Shown: one piece after another, positions 1 to 11,499 of the stretch
Numbering within the stretch: the stretch's first letter is position 1
Layout of the letters: each line of letters begins with the position of its first letter
Source: Pseudoips prasinana
Lineage: Eukaryota > Arthropoda > Insecta > Lepidoptera > Nolidae
Reading direction: 5' to 3'
Assembly: GCA_951640165.1 (NCBI GenBank)
Contig: OX621260.1
Span: 15,084,001-15,148,000 of the forward strand
Length of the DNA stretch: 64,000 nt
Program-made: the position numbers and the translations under genes
The notes under the pieces: model-generated
The model's input: only the letters and a program-made list of their open reading frames with translations
Databases searched by the model: none
Told to the model about the DNA's origin: nothing

Positions 1-80
1 GTGCTCATCACACAAATATTTGCACTTACCGGGATTCAAACCCAGGACCACCAGCTTCGTAGGCAGGAGCACTACCAACT
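1..80 (-). repeat. tRNA-derived SINE, family S1 (partial)
   Basis: A minus-strand B-box-like GGGTTTGAATCCC and the GTGCTCATCACACAAATATT segment are shared with copies at 48590-48830 and 51945-52165. Truncated by the window edge. Confidence 0.7.
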
Positions 81-290
81 GCTTTTCTCTTTTAAAGACA
101 ACGCCATTAGTATAAATAATCCCTGTGACACGGGGTTCCTTACAAACATATAACTGAGGGACACAAAGTACATCCAGACTCAGAATAACTATTTATGGGT
201 CACACAAATAGTTGTCCAGCGCAGGACTCGAACCCGAGACACGAAGCGGCGACGTGACTTAACCGCTGCGCCACATGTGCATAGCCTTTG
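81..290 (-). repeat. tRNA-derived SINE, family S2
   Basis: Same family as 11055-11257, 17125-17318, 44226-44420 and 51480-51686. The tRNA-like head on the minus strand carries GGGTTCGAGTCC-type B box and a GCGGCTAAG anticodon-arm-like part, but the acceptor stem does not pair, so it is not a tRNA gene. Confidence 0.75.
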
Positions 291-329
291 AATATTGAAA
301 AATAATGGCTTTTAACTGTCGAGTCACAC

Positions 330-575
330 TAATATTATAAAGGCGAAAGTTTGTGAGTGTGTGACTGTGTGCTTGTGTATGTTTGTTACTTCTTCAGGTC
401 TAAACGGCTGAAGGGATTTTGATAAAATTTGGTATGGAGTTAGCTGGCACCCTGGATCCACACATAGGGATTTTGATAAAATTTGGTATGGAGTTAGCTG
501 GCACCCTGGATCCACACATAGGCTTATAATTCATAAATTTTAACGCGGTTTAAACCGCAGGGCACAGCTAGTTAA
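330..575 (-). repeat. Interspersed repeat H1 with internal 54-base tandem duplication
   Basis: Shares the block ATACCAAATTTTAT...CTTTATAATATTA with copies at 50270-50472, 54352-54535 and 58005-58190. In this copy bases 412-465 are repeated exactly at 466-519; other copies have a single unit. Confidence 0.8.
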
Positions 576-907
576 CAATATACGGTGGTTTATAATTAGG
601 TAAACAATACAATTATACTGTTAAATAAAAAATAAAATTAATGTACAGGACATATCACACTGCCCCATTCAGCCCAAACTAAGCTATGCATGTACTATAG
701 ATAGGTACTAGAAAACTGATAGAAATACGTAAATACTTTTTTGTACATTTTCGCATATACATACAACAAGACCAAGACATTTTCATGAACACAATATTTA
801 AATGTTTTTCTACTGCAAGGATTGAACCTGCAACCTTTGGATCAGAAGGTAGTTTAACTATCAACTGAGTTACGGTGGTAAAGTAGGAAAAGTCTCGCAT
901 AATGTAT

Positions 908-1240
908 AATAATAATATCCTGGGACATTATTCACACACGGCCATCTGATCCCAAAGTAATCACAGCTTGTACAGACGCCAGCACAACAAGATACCCTTA
1001 TCTGTCAAATGTCCTCAATGGAAAGTGAACCTTATGCTTTTGTGATAAAGTTGAAAATCTATAAAAGAAATTTGACAGATTGGGGTAGCTGAATGTGCTG
1101 GCGTCTGTACTATGAAAACCAGGTAACTGATATACTACACATGCCTAATACTTCTCTTTTCTAAAAATATACATATATAGATATTTACACCCAGATTCAG
1201 AACAAATATTTGTCCTGGGTGGGAATATATTATCTAATAT
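908..1240 (-). repeat. SINE family S3 interrupted by a MITE
   Basis: Body (TGGGACATTATTCACACACG ... CAGGTAACTGATATACTAC) matches copies at 6010-6255, 45595-45845 and 58470-58702. A 135-base MITE (973-1107) sits inside. Confidence 0.75.
973..1107. mobile_element. Mariner/Tc1-type MITE with TA duplication
   Basis: Termini CAGACGCCAGCACA and TGTGCTGGCGTCTG are inverted copies, flanked on both sides by TA. Removing it restores the SINE sequence CTTGTACTATG. Related copies at 43246-43377 and 47975-48222. Confidence 0.75.
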
Positions 1241-1249
1241 AGGGGATTT

Positions 1250-2160
1250 GGAGAATTCTACGTACAAATATCACTTTTAAAGTGGTATAAAGCTTATCGG
1301 TAAAATTTACCGATGTAAAATTTGTAGGCACCAGTTTTAGTCAGCTGGAGTGGTATAGATATCCCGTTTGCTTACTGTACGTCTCATCTAAAACTCAAAC
1401 CATTCTTCTTATTATATTAATAACTCTAAAATGTCTGGGTATTGATGTGAGAACTAAACTTTTATTCTCAGAATGAATTACGAATTTATTCAATTCAGCC
1501 CGGCCCATAGCAACGTGCCGTATTATTAGATGTCGAATGATTTAAGCTTTTATAATTATAACCTTTACAATTAATTTCGTGGTACTCACACAAAAAATTA
1601 TATAACTCGTTCAAAGGTGTCTCTAAAAATAATATTTCGTTTCTGCTAAGTATTATTAAAATATGTAAAATAAAAATAATACCACAGTTAATAAAAACTA
1701 TGATTATATGGGGCCATTCGCTATCGAATTAAAAAATAATTAACATAATTGTTTCACAGACAACACACAGAACGATTTTACGCGTTCTGTGTGTTATACA
1801 TACAAAAACCTGGCAGTCGAATTGAAAACTCCCTCCGTTTTTAGTGTCTGTTAAATACATATTGCTTGTATCGGATTTTCGATTTTCAATATTTGTAGGA
1901 ATCATTATCCATTGCACATGTTTTCCAACACAAAAACCATATTGCAATTGACCTGTATGTAAACTAAGTTGCCACAGACAAATACATAAACACACTTGGG
2001 CTTTAATTTAACACCTTCCTTTTTGTAACTAGGTTAAATATAAACTGCATTGACACCGTCTACGCCTGCTTAACTTCTTACTAAAGCCAATATAATCCGG
2101 TTTACCCATCCCATTGAACCCTAAAAAGGACGAGTAGTATTATAACAAAAAGTTTTAACT
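1250..2160. other. AT-rich DNA without recognised features
   Basis: Only short, unconvincing frames. The inverted pair AACACACAGAACG/CGTTCTGTGTGTT at 1763-1796 is a small hairpin of no known role. Confidence 0.4.
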
Positions 2161-2545
2161 ATGGCTTGCTACAGAGGTGTTCCCGAGTAGTCCGAGTGAT
2201 CGCACGTACCGTCGCGCCGCGAGACGTGCGTACGCGCACTCGGCACAATTCTTTTCCAATTTAATTAGCCAGTTCTTATAAAATATGGAATTATTAAACC
2301 GTTTTAAAAAATATATCTTGTTTTTTGTGTCGTTTGCTTAATTTGAGTGGATTTTGATGATAGTTCTGTGATAGTAGTTACTTTTTGTTAAAAGTTTTTA
2401 AGAGAGAGTTTTTATTGGGTGTGATTAGAACCAGTTGCCTTCACGGCTAGGTTAAATAATAGGTTCCGTCGCGTTAAGTTCGTGATAAGAACGGTTCTTT
2501 GGATTTGTGCTGAAGTGTATTTATTGCCGTGTTTGCTGTCAAGGT
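2160..2545 (+). promoter_or_regulatory. Possible promoter/first non-coding exon
   Basis: A local CpG-rich patch (2200-2250, with CGTCGCGCCGCGAGACGTGCG) in otherwise AT-rich DNA is followed by 300 bases without repeats and a GTAGGTA donor-like site at 2543. This looks like the upstream end of a gene, but no coding exon is found downstream in the window. Confidence 0.2.
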
Positions 2546-2659
2546 AGGTAAACTAAACAGTAGTTCTGCATGTATTGCTATAGTTCTTATAAAACACTTG
2601 GCCGGTATCTTATAAATTAAATGCTTAAATACTCGTCAATCTTTTATTTTAGTTTTATT

Positions 2660-3450
2660 TAATTTAAGAGAATATGACTGTCATGGCGGTCTAAACTGGC
2701 TGCTAAGCCAAGGTTCGATCCCCCATTTGTTCTGTCTCTGGGTGTAATTTCGTTTCTTAGTTTATCTATAATATGTATGTATTTAGGAATATGACGAGCC
2801 TGTTGTCGTGGTTGGCAAATGCTTGATTTTCAAGCCGGAGGTCGTGGGTTCGATTCCCAACCAGGACAGATATTTGAGTCTGGGTGTAATTATATATAAT
2901 TATTTATTATGAAAGAAAAGTAGTATATGTAGTATAACAGTTATCTGGTTTCCATGGCACAAGCTCTGCTTAGTTTGGGATCAGATGGCGGTGTGTGATA
3001 ATGTCCCAGGATATTATTATTATTTTAGTTTTATTTAATTGAAGAGAATATGCCTAGCATGTTTGTCTAATTTGACTGCTAAGTCAAAGGTCGCGGTTTA
3101 GATCCCCAACCAACCAAAGAATCATGAGCATTAATGTTTTTAAACTTTCGCGATTTGTACACATTTTTTATATACTATGGACACGGGTCTCATCGCGATA
3201 AATATTTAGGTAAATCATTACCTTGGTTACCCGACGTTTTGGCATGGATTGCACCAGCCGTGGTCACGGGTCGACTGACCACGGCTGGCATGATTATTTG
3301 TTCTGTGTCTGGGTGTAATTTCATTTAGTTAATTTATATATAATATGTATGTATATAGTAAGCCAGAGGTGGTGGGTTCGGTCCTCACCCAGGACAAATC
3401 TTTATGTGATGAGCACAATTTATTTGGGTGTAATTTATTTATAAGAAGAA
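2660..3450 (+). repeat. Cluster of SINE copies (families S3 and S4)
   Basis: At least four + strand heads: 2680-2790 (S4, partial), 2793-3020 (S3, with GGTCGTGGGTTCGATTCCC), 3045-3130 (S4) and 3290-3440 (two S4 pieces), each followed by the TCTGGGTGTAATT body. Frames here, including 3134-3328, are SINE-derived. Confidence 0.7.
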
Positions 3451-3600
3451 GAAGTACACTTTATTTCAAAAATAAGTAAAACAAAACAATGATTACAAAC
3501 AAGGAAATAAACTTATAATGCAATTGGCGGCCTTATCGCTAAAAGCGATCTCTTCCAGGCAACCATTATTGCGTTGAATGGACCGACCAGAATACGTAAC
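3450..3600 (-). repeat. LINE 3' tail
   Basis: On the minus strand this reads GGAAGAGATCGCTTTTAGCG followed by ATAAGGCCGCCAATTG, the common 3'-UTR ending of lepidopteran RTE-like LINEs. Related tails at 4965-5045, 15590-15660, 20822-20905 and 43550-43672. Confidence 0.65.
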
Positions 3601-3616
3601 AAGTCATACGACTATA

Positions 3617-3672
3617 CATATACATATATAGATATATATATATATATATATATACATATGTATAAATATATC
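3617..3672. repeat. AT-dinucleotide microsatellite
   Basis: Runs of TATATA with interspersed C, continuing into ATATG repeats. Confidence 0.8.
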
Positions 3673-4492
3673 GTCAAATATAGTGCTGTTTCACCATATT
3701 TTTAAATACATGCTGTCATGCGCACCTGATCTGTATTGGCAGCGCATTCCATAAGCGCACAGCTTGTACACTGAAGGATTTGTCGGTGAAATTAGTGGAA
3801 TGCGCTGGCATTTTGGGTCGTAAGTAGTAGTAGTAGTTTATAATATGTATGTATTTAAAAATATACATACATATCTAAGTAAGTTGATTAGTTGGCCGTA
3901 TGCCATATTACTGGCTCTGCCTATGGATCAGATGGCAGTGTGTTAGCTGTCTTAAGATGTTTATTTCTCTTGTCAATGGCTTTACGTCTGACTTTATTCA
4001 CGTAATCCTAATTCCTTAGTCTTCTAAACTCCTGCTTCCATGATTTTTTTCATTTTATCATGCCGTATGACGTTTCCCCAAATCTTTTCCACCTCTAACA
4101 TATTTTTTTCATAGTAGCGAAATTCTAACAAATTTCAATTTCAGGCACAAAGTCACTAGATATTTCCATGATTTTTTTTATACTTTTGATGAGTTTCGAT
4201 TATATTTGAAATCTTAAGAATTGAGCTAGAATTTACTACAAATCAACCTTCTTGTTAGAAAATTGTAACCTATTCATTGGTTTAACAAAAACTTAAATCA
4301 TCAAAAGTTGTGTGAAATGTAAAAAGTTAAAAAAAATCTGTGACAAAAAATATTTGATACTTAATTTGTTTCTATCAGTTTGCCTCAGACCTAAAATTAT
4401 AGAGATATTTCTTGTTTTAAAGTTACTTACGCATAAAGATAATAGTATAGTAATAGTATACATTGTAAATGTATTATATTATTTTGCCCTTA

Positions 4493-4865
4493 TATACAAC
4501 ATGTGACATAATTCAGAATCGTTTACTGAATCGATTAATTTCATTTTTAATATAGGTAATTTTTTATTCCAAAATAATTAAAACTATAGAAATTATTGTC
4601 ATATTAACCCTGTACAGTCAAAACAAAGTAAAACGGACCGTAAGTCAAAGTAATAAGACTTTTAAAATCGCAGTTTATTTGTATTCATACAAATTCCATC
4701 GTTCAATACAAAATAAAGAAAAATAAACTTTATTCCAAGAAACTAATTTTATAAATAACAATGTATATACATGTTAAATAAAAAATTCAGTGTATGCATT
4801 ATGATTACAACATAATATTCTAATTGGGGTGTTGGAGGGTGTGCGTTAATTACGTTACATGGTGT
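4493..4865 (+). mobile_element. MITE family F (about 370-420 bases)
   Basis: Termini ATACAACATGT... and ...ACGTTACATG are inverted; body contains TTTTAAAATCGCAGTTTATT and ATTCATACAAATTCCAT. Copies at 14246-14668, 21608-21877 (5' truncated), 44970-45139 (3' truncated), 46160-46478 (minus, internally deleted) and 61359-61753. Confidence 0.8.
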
Positions 4866-4964
4866 ATATTCCCTTTATCTATGTATTATTAGTATGTAAT
4901 GTATACATACACTTTGTATGTAGTATCTATATATTAGCGTAAACTACACACGATATACTCTTTT

Positions 4965-5050
4965 CTGGTTAGTTTCTCATCTCGCGGGTCTGCTGGAAGA
5001 GATTTCTATTGAAATAAGCAACTTACCTTTGTGCAATCTTTTCCTTTTTG
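4965..5050 (+). repeat. LINE 3' tail
   Basis: CGCGGGTCTGCTGGAAGAGA followed by TTTCTATTGAAATAAGCA, matching 15590-15660; typical 3'-UTR of RTE-like LINEs. Confidence 0.6.
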
Positions 5051-5199
5051 GTATTTATTGTTATTGTGTTTTTTGTATGTACATAAATTATTAAATGAAT
5101 AAAAAATAATAATGTAATTTTTCCCGTTTTTAAATAAATGGCCGAGTGGAACAGCCACCGTAACATTCTACAGGATAGTGAGGCATCAAGCAGAACACA

Positions 5200-5580
5200 T
5201 GGCAACTTCACGTCACTAATTGTATACCAGGAGTTTTGGCGCCAACGCGGAAAAAGACGCATCGAGGCTATGTTTTATTTTCAAAAACTGGTGTAAATTC
5301 GAGTTATTATGTGTAAATATGGTGGATTTTTAGCCATAACATCTTCGACAACGTACACAAGTGGAGGAACGTGCGATATTGCCGTGAATTGTGATTTTCC
5401 GTGTTGTAACCAAAACTCCATAAAAGCCTCTAGTAAAGTCTCCACTGCTTTACTGGGGTTGGACAAGGACTATGTATGACTTGACTGTGACGGACTTTAC
5501 TTGACAATGACGAAATAAATGATATAAAAATATATTTACTGAAGGCTCATAAGGCCAAAGAAGCCAGAGCCGTAAATCAG
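5200..5580 (+). repeat. Interspersed repeat G
   Basis: The minus strand of 11500-11950 carries the same order of blocks (CGGAAAAAGACGCATCG, TTTGAAAATAAAACAT region, CCTCCACTTGTG, GTAAAGTCTCCACTGCTTTACTGGGG, GGCTCATAAGGCC). No intact frame. Confidence 0.65.
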
Positions 5581-5689
5581 AATAAAAAATAAAAAAAAAA
5601 TGTATGGGGACCACATTTCATTTGTTGTTTAATTGTCATAGCGGCCATAGAAAAACGTAATCTGTGAAAGTTTTAACTATCTACTTACG

Positions 5690-6005
5690 TAATATGGTTC
5701 TAATATCTTAATAACATTAGAAATACGAAAGTTTGTCAGTATTGATGTTTGTTACTCTTCCACGCAAAAACTACCCAACGGATTTTGATGAAAGGAATAT
5801 AGCTTATACATCCGAATAACATATAAGCTATATTTTCTAATTTCAAAAATGGGAAATCATAAATTTAATCGTCCGGCGGGTCTCGAACCTGCACCATCTA
5901 CCAATCCGGGGTATTGGTAGATGATGATAGATGATAATAATGCTATAAAAATACAAATATAATTATATTTTATAATTTTTAACGCGGGTATAACCGCGGC
6001 GCACT
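5690..6005. repeat. Decayed H1-like repeat
   Basis: Shares TTTGTTACTCTTCCACGC, ACGGATTTTGATGAAA and AACGCGGGTATAACCGCGG-type ends with the H1 family; carries a short inverted repeat around ATATAGCTTATAC/ATATAAGCTATAT. Confidence 0.5.
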
Positions 6006-6009
6006 CCTT

Positions 6010-6255
6010 ATATAATATAATATTTTAGGACATTATTTACACACGGTCATCTGATCCTAAACTAAGCAGAGCTTGTACTATTGAAACCAGATAACTGATA
6101 TACTACTTTTCTTTAGTAAATACATACTTATATAAATAATTACACCCAGACTCTGGACAGACAAACATGTTCATGCACACAAATATCTGTCCTGTCGAAC
6201 CCACAACCTGTGGAGTGCAAAGCAAGTGTTTACCAACCACGCCACAAGTTATGAC
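6010..6255 (-). repeat. SINE family S3
   Basis: Minus-strand tRNA-like head at 6180-6255 (GTGGTTGGTAAACACTTGCT, GTGGGTTCGACAG) and body to the TATTATATT tail at 6010. Confidence 0.7.
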
Positions 6256-6264
6256 GCTGACGAA

Positions 6265-6970
6265 CGTAAATCGAAAGTATATCAAATACCTAAAAATAAA
6301 TGCGATAGTAACTCTGTCGTTCTGTCTGTCGCGCTATCACGCCAAAACTACTGCATCGATTGAAATAAAATTTTGTACACAGATAATATAAAACATCAGA
6401 AAGGACATGGGCTAGAAGAGTTGTTATGAGTTTAAAAGGGGGGGGGGGGGGGTGATGAAAAGTTGTATGCAGGCTTGTAGCAATTGTTTTACCCTCAAGG
6501 GTGTAAGACAACAACAGGGAATATGGAAAAATGTAAGGTTAATGTGAATGTTTTATAAGTTTGCAATAACGTAGGGCACAGCGTTGATTCGCTCAAAGAG
6601 CAGCCCGACTGGGGAAGTACCTCTACCTTACAATAGACATTCCTTAATAATAACATTAATAACTTAATGTTGTGTTTCTGCCTGTGAGTTAAAAGTTAAA
6701 TTGCGGTTTATGATTTTTTACATAATCAAAAAAACTACTACTAGATCTGGTTCAAACCAAGTTTTTTAGTTTTATCATTCTCTTATTTTAGAAGTTACAG
6801 GGGGGGGGGGGGGGGCACTCATTTTAATGCGGTTCACAGAATACATCTACTTACCAAGTTTCAACAGTACAGCTCTTATAGTTTCCGAAAAAAGTGGCTG
6901 TGACATAGGGACGGACGGACGAAGAATCTATAAGGGTTCCGTTTTTTGCCATTTGGCTACGGAACGCTAA
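6265..6970. repeat. Lepidopteran interspersed repeats with two poly-G tracts
   Basis: Contains CTGTCGTTCTGTCTGTCGCG, GGGTTCCGTTTTTTGCCATT and TGGCTACGGAACGCTAAAAA, phrases widespread in moth genomes. Homopolymers G15 (6438-6452) and G16 (6800-6815) interrupt it. Open frames across the G-runs are artefacts. Confidence 0.6.
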
Positions 6971-7169
6971 AAAGACAAAATATAAGAGATATACTGATCT
7001 GTTTACGGAGTCATTACGACATGTCCGCACGAAGTCGCGAGCACAGATAGTGTTTTATTAATTCTGAGAAAGAAATAATTCCCTAACGCCAATATCTTCG
7101 ACTCGTCTCCACAAACAATGGCGTCTGCTTTTCGTAGTCATGATCACAGGGAAAGGAATAGTCGTTTCA

Positions 7170-7260
7170 TCATCATTTTACCATCCGAAAGACACCCACT
7201 GTTGGACAAAGGCCCCCACAAAGATCTCCGCAATTGGGTCAATCAACTATTTCATTTAAC
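7170..7260 (-). repeat. RTE-like LINE 3' fragment
   Basis: Minus strand encodes the end of the LINE ORF (TTGCGGAGATCTTTGTGGGG, GCCTTTGTCCAACAGTGGGTG), as at 8305-8420. Confidence 0.6.
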
Positions 7261-7261
7261 T

Positions 7262-7475
7262 CTTGACAATAACTTGATAGGAGCTAGCTAAATATCATTG
7301 CTGTAATAAAATAAATTTTATAAATGTTTTCATACAATATGTACCTAAATATCTATGTTACTAGAAATAATATCTAATGTATACAACTATATTACTACAA
7401 ACATGTTCTGACTATTTACAAGCGCTTTTTTAAAGTCTACGTGAATAAAAACCTTTTTTATTTTATTTTATTTTA
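7262..7475 (+). repeat. Repeat N (3'-UTR-like tail)
   Basis: TCTTGACAATAACTTGAT ... GTCTACGTGAATAAAAACC followed by T-rich repeats; near-copies at 19955-20185 and 47380-47625. Ends with AATAAA-like signal, suggesting a retroposed 3' UTR. Confidence 0.65.
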
Positions 7476-8304
7476 CCGACACTTTGCTGTCCCCGACATT
7501 TTTTAATAAAATTGAGCTGATTGGTAATTGTTACACACAAAACTAATATCACTATTGTATCTATAGTTATTAGGCACAACGGGAAACTGAATTAAGTTGT
7601 AATGTTTTATTTATTTCTATATAATTGTATGGTAACTCAGGATACTAAATATGCGCGCCATACAAAATATTTCTGTCCGAACGCCACATTCACTCGGTAA
7701 CTTTTATTAAAAATTTACTATTTCTGCTTACTTAAGGTTAACTTTTATTATAGAATAAGATAGTATTATACAGTTTATCGTGTGCAATACAAAACAGCAA
7801 TAAGACAAACCAGTTCTACAAAAATAAATCTCAAAGTTATGTCCCTTGTTAGAATGATTTCGCCCTTGTATACTGAGTTACCTTCACGAATTCCAAATAT
7901 AAATACATAGATGGCTCTGTTATCCGTAAGTAGCTTCAATTCCCTATACTCTCACTGGCACGGCGCTGCGCCGACCTTTGATCGTGACCATCGTGCCGCC
8001 AGTCCACGAAAAACATTTTATGGGAGTGCGTACCTTTTTGTGTCGTCTGCTGAGTGACCGCGATTTCTCGATGTAAGTTAAATATTTATTTATATTATAA
8101 ACAAAATCTTGTAGTACCAATCATATGATTTCGGCTAAAGTTCACACCAAATATGATAATCAAATAATAATGTGTTTTGTTTATGCAAATATACCGATTG
8201 TCTGCTGAGTTACATGTATACTGAGTTACTTTGGCGGTAACTCCATAGACATTCTTGGTAACTCCTAAGACATTTACGTACCTGTACGTGAATAAGTCAT
8301 CTAC

Positions 8305-9700
8305 TTGGTTCATAATTTCAGCCGAAAGACGTCCACTGCTGAACAAAAGTCTCCCCAAAGATTTCCACAATTGCCGGTCTTGCGCTATTCGCATCCAGCA
8401 GTGTCCAGCGACCCGCACAAGATCATTGGCCCATCTTGTAGGGGGCCTGCCCACGCTGCGTCTTCCGGTTACTGGTCGCCACTCAAGAACCTTCCTGCTC
8501 CAACGGCCGTCGGTTCTACGAGCTATGTGCCCCGCCCACTGCCACTTCAGTTTGCAATTCTGCAGTTTGCTATGTTGATGACTTTGGTTCGCCTGCGGAT
8601 TATGTCATTTCTGATTCGATCCCGCAGAGAAACTCTGAGCATAGCCCTCTCCATTGCTCTTTGGGTGACCTTGATCCTTCTAATAAGGCCCATAGTGAGC
8701 GACCACGTCTCTGTTCCGTAAGTCATCACTAGCAACACACACTGGTCGAAGGCTTTCGACTTGAGACACTGCGGTATTTTGGACGAGAAGATGTTACGTA
8801 GCTTTCCAAACGCTGCCCAGCCGAGTTGGATTCTACTATTGACCTCCTTTTCGAAGTTGGACCAACCTAGTTGGATGGTCTGTCTTAGGTAAATATAGTT
8901 TTCTACAACTTCGAGTGCTGAATCTCCAACCTTCAATTGAGTGGGTGCAATATGGATGTTTGATATGACTGTCGTCTTATCCATGTTAATTTTCAGACCC
9001 ACTTGTTGAGAAACTCTGCTGAGGTCATCGAGCATTGTACCGAGGTCTTCCCTGGTATCAGCCATGACAACTCTATCATCGGCAAATCGAAGGTGACTGA
9101 CGTACTCGCCATTGCCATTGATGCCAAAGCCTTTCCAGTCCAGAAGCTTGAAGACATCTTCCAATGCAGCGGTGAACAGTTTCGGAGATATAGCATCTCT
9201 CTGTCTCACGCCTCACTGTAAGTGGATAGGTTTCGTGATCTGGTTCTGGAGTCGCACTGACATAGTGGCGTTTTCATAAAAACACTTTAACATCTCGATA
9301 TACCGGTAGTCGATTTTGCACCTTATGAGAGACCTCAGCATGGCCCAGTTTTCTATAGAAGCAAAGGCTTTATCAAAGTTCACAAACGCTAAGCACAGTG
9401 GCTTGTTATACTCTTCGGTGTTCTGTATAACTTGCCGCAGCGTATGTATGTGGTCTATGGTGCTATAGCCTTTTCGGAAAACGGCCTATTTTGGGAGACT
9501 GGAAGTCGTCAAACCTGCACGCGAGATGATTCGTAATGACTCTCGAAAACAACTTGTCAACATGGTTCAGCAGTGTGATGGGTCTATAATTTTTCGATAG
9601 GGTTTTGTCGCCCTTTTTGAAGAAGAGCACCACCATACTTCTGTGCTATGCTTGTAGCGTTTGACCATCTAGTATGACGGAGTTAAATAACTTCTGAAGG
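8305..9700 (-). pseudogene. RTE-like LINE reverse transcriptase, decayed
   Basis: Reading leftward from about 9700: KKGDKTLSKNYRPITLL (fingers/palm start), NFDKAFASIENWAML, a stop, RQRDAISPKLF, HLRFADDRVVMADT (the FADD catalytic motif of motif C) and TKVINIANC near 8547; then, after a frame change, GRPPTRWANDLVRVAG (8400-8454) near the 3' end. The longest open piece is 8547-9209. Order and motifs are those of a non-LTR reverse transcriptase of the RTE type, lacking the endonuclease part. At least two in-frame stops and one frameshift show that it is dead. Fragments of the same LINE lie at 10870-11035, 11265-11370, 46815-46900, 49620-49690, 52174-52430 and 61195-61275. Confidence 0.8.
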
Positions 9701-9740
9701 GCTCATAGCATCAATCTGTAAGGGCAGATAAAAGAAAGAA

Positions 9741-10091
9741 ATGAATGTCGAACTTTCGGGATATAATTCTCCAGATTTTTTAACAGAAGATGAAGTACCG
9801 CTTTCTGAACTGAAAGATATAAAAAATATACCACCTAGTTCTAGTATATTCCGCGCAATTGATGGGTCTTCATCAGATAGTGATGGTCAGGTCATTGATC
9901 ACAACAAAACCGCGGCAAAGAAAACTACAAACGTGAATCGAAGAATGGTATATTTGAATATTTTCATTCAGAGGGACCGGTGGCTTCGACGAGTAACCAT
10001 GAAGTTTCACCACAGGTGTCAGCTACAACAAGAAAAAGTATATGTATTCTTAAGTGTGCAATGCTTTAACAACAATCGAAGAAGATCGTGA
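9741..10091 (+). CDS. Hypothetical frame, possibly a gene or transposon 5' fragment
   Basis: The first 70 codons look coding: acidic and Ser-rich (NSPDFLTEDEVPLSELKDIK, SSSDSDGQVIDHN), unlike surrounding AT-rich DNA. After about 9950 the protein character is lost in this frame, while a neighbouring frame after a TTTCATTCAG (about 9970) again looks protein-like for about 35 codons, so there may be an intron or a frameshift. No family recognised. It follows directly on the LINE pseudogene and may be part of another mobile element. Confidence 0.3.
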   Translation: MNVELSGYNSPDFLTEDEVPLSELKDIKNIPPSSSIFRAIDGSSSDSDGQVIDHNKTAAKKTTNVNRRMVYLNIFIQRDRWLRRVTMKFHHRCQLQQEKVYVFLSVQCFNNNRRRS

Positions 10092-10094
10092 AGT

Positions 10095-10865
10095 GAACGT
10101 TGTGTTCCTACGGGTTGTAAAGATGCTAAGATTTTCAGGATTGATAACAATGATATAAGACATTATTAAAATCGTGATTACACTAGCGTATTTGAGAAAA
10201 AAGACAATACAAATATGAAACCCCGATTGTTATTTTCGACGAATACTGAATTATAATCTAACGAATCAACAAATTAAACGAATTGTATTTATTGATGTCT
10301 TAGACGTTACCCATATTTGTCTCTGGAGTTACTTGTTGTCCCCTAATTTAAAATAAGATATTTAAACATAACGTGCTATTTTTTTTATTGCATGTTGATT
10401 CATCAGTAGTTCTTTACTCGCACTATTGTTGAGCTTCTGTACTTAATTAATTATTATTGTATCACTTTTAAATTTCGTTTTATTAAAAAGTAGCCCTATT
10501 TTTTTACATCAATGGTAACGCAAAAGACAAACCAGCAGTTGGTTTTAAATTAAAATGCAAGAAATCTTAAAGACTGATTATGCCAAAATAGTTGATTATA
10601 TTTGTAAGAGTAAATGAAAAATAATAAGTAATAATTTCATGTTTCATTCACTATTTATCTAACACTGAATGTAGGTAACTCAGGCGACAGTTTTGGTTGT
10701 ATGTTTTTTAGTTTTTTGCTATAACTGTCTTAAATTTCTATTAATTGCGCGGCCCTTCTAGATTGTTATAGTTGATTATATTTCTAATGCCTTAATCAAA
10801 ATTAAATAAAGGAATATTACAATTTATATTTTCAAAAAAAATATTCCTAGCATGTCCTTTGTGTC
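10095..10865. other. AT-rich DNA without recognised features
   Basis: No frame above background. No structure seen apart from A/T runs. Confidence 0.4.
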
Positions 10866-10869
10866 AGTA

Positions 10870-11370
10870 AAATAGTTGATTGACCCAATTACCGGTCTTG
10901 CGCTATCCGCATCTACCGACTTCCAGCGACCCTCACAAAATCATCGGTCCATCTAATATACGCTGCATCTTCCGGTTCATAGTCGCCACTCGAGAACCTT
11001 TTCTACGAGCCTTGCACACTGCCCATAGTAGTTTACTAACGCCAAAATTGTTTTGTTTTTTCAAAAGACAACGCCCGCACTAGGCAATCTAATCCCTGTG
11101 TCGCGGGGTACTTTACAAACATATAATAGACGGACACAAATTTCATCCAGACTCAGAACAACTATTTAGGGTTCACACAATAGTTGTTTGGCGCGAGAAT
11201 CGAACTTGCGACACGAAGCGAGGCGACTGTCTTAGCCGCTGCGCCACACGTGCAGTCTTGTAGGGAGCCTGCACACACTACGTCTTCCGGTTCGTGATCG
11301 CCACTCGAGAACCTTTCTGCCCCAGCGGCCATCGGCTCTACGAGCCCTGCACACTTATTTTTCTTAGCGT
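10870..11370 (-). repeat. RTE-like LINE 3' fragments split by a SINE S2 copy
   Basis: LINE pieces at 10870-11035 and 11265-11370 (ACACTACGTCTTCCGG, TTCGTGATCGCCACTCGAGAA on the + strand) flank a complete SINE S2 at 11055-11257. The two LINE pieces overlap in content, so they are not simply one fragment interrupted. Confidence 0.6.
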
Positions 11371-11499
11371 GTCGATGGCAATCTAAATTAAGTCAGCCCA
11401 GAATTCAGCTACGAATTGAGCGTTGTCAGTAGCGTCCATTTAATGGACGCTACTAATTTAGTTCTTGTACCTAACGTGCAGGCATTAGGGCACGCAGGT

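Noticed and set aside
230..285. tRNA-like sequence with A and B box look
   Set aside because: Acceptor stem does not pair and the same sequence recurs five times with a SINE body; treated as SINE S2, not a tRNA gene. The same holds for the heads at 2800, 58640, 55560 and 60250.
6290..6514. 74-codon minus frame
   Set aside because: Open only because of the poly-G run (poly-Pro); lies in a repeat.
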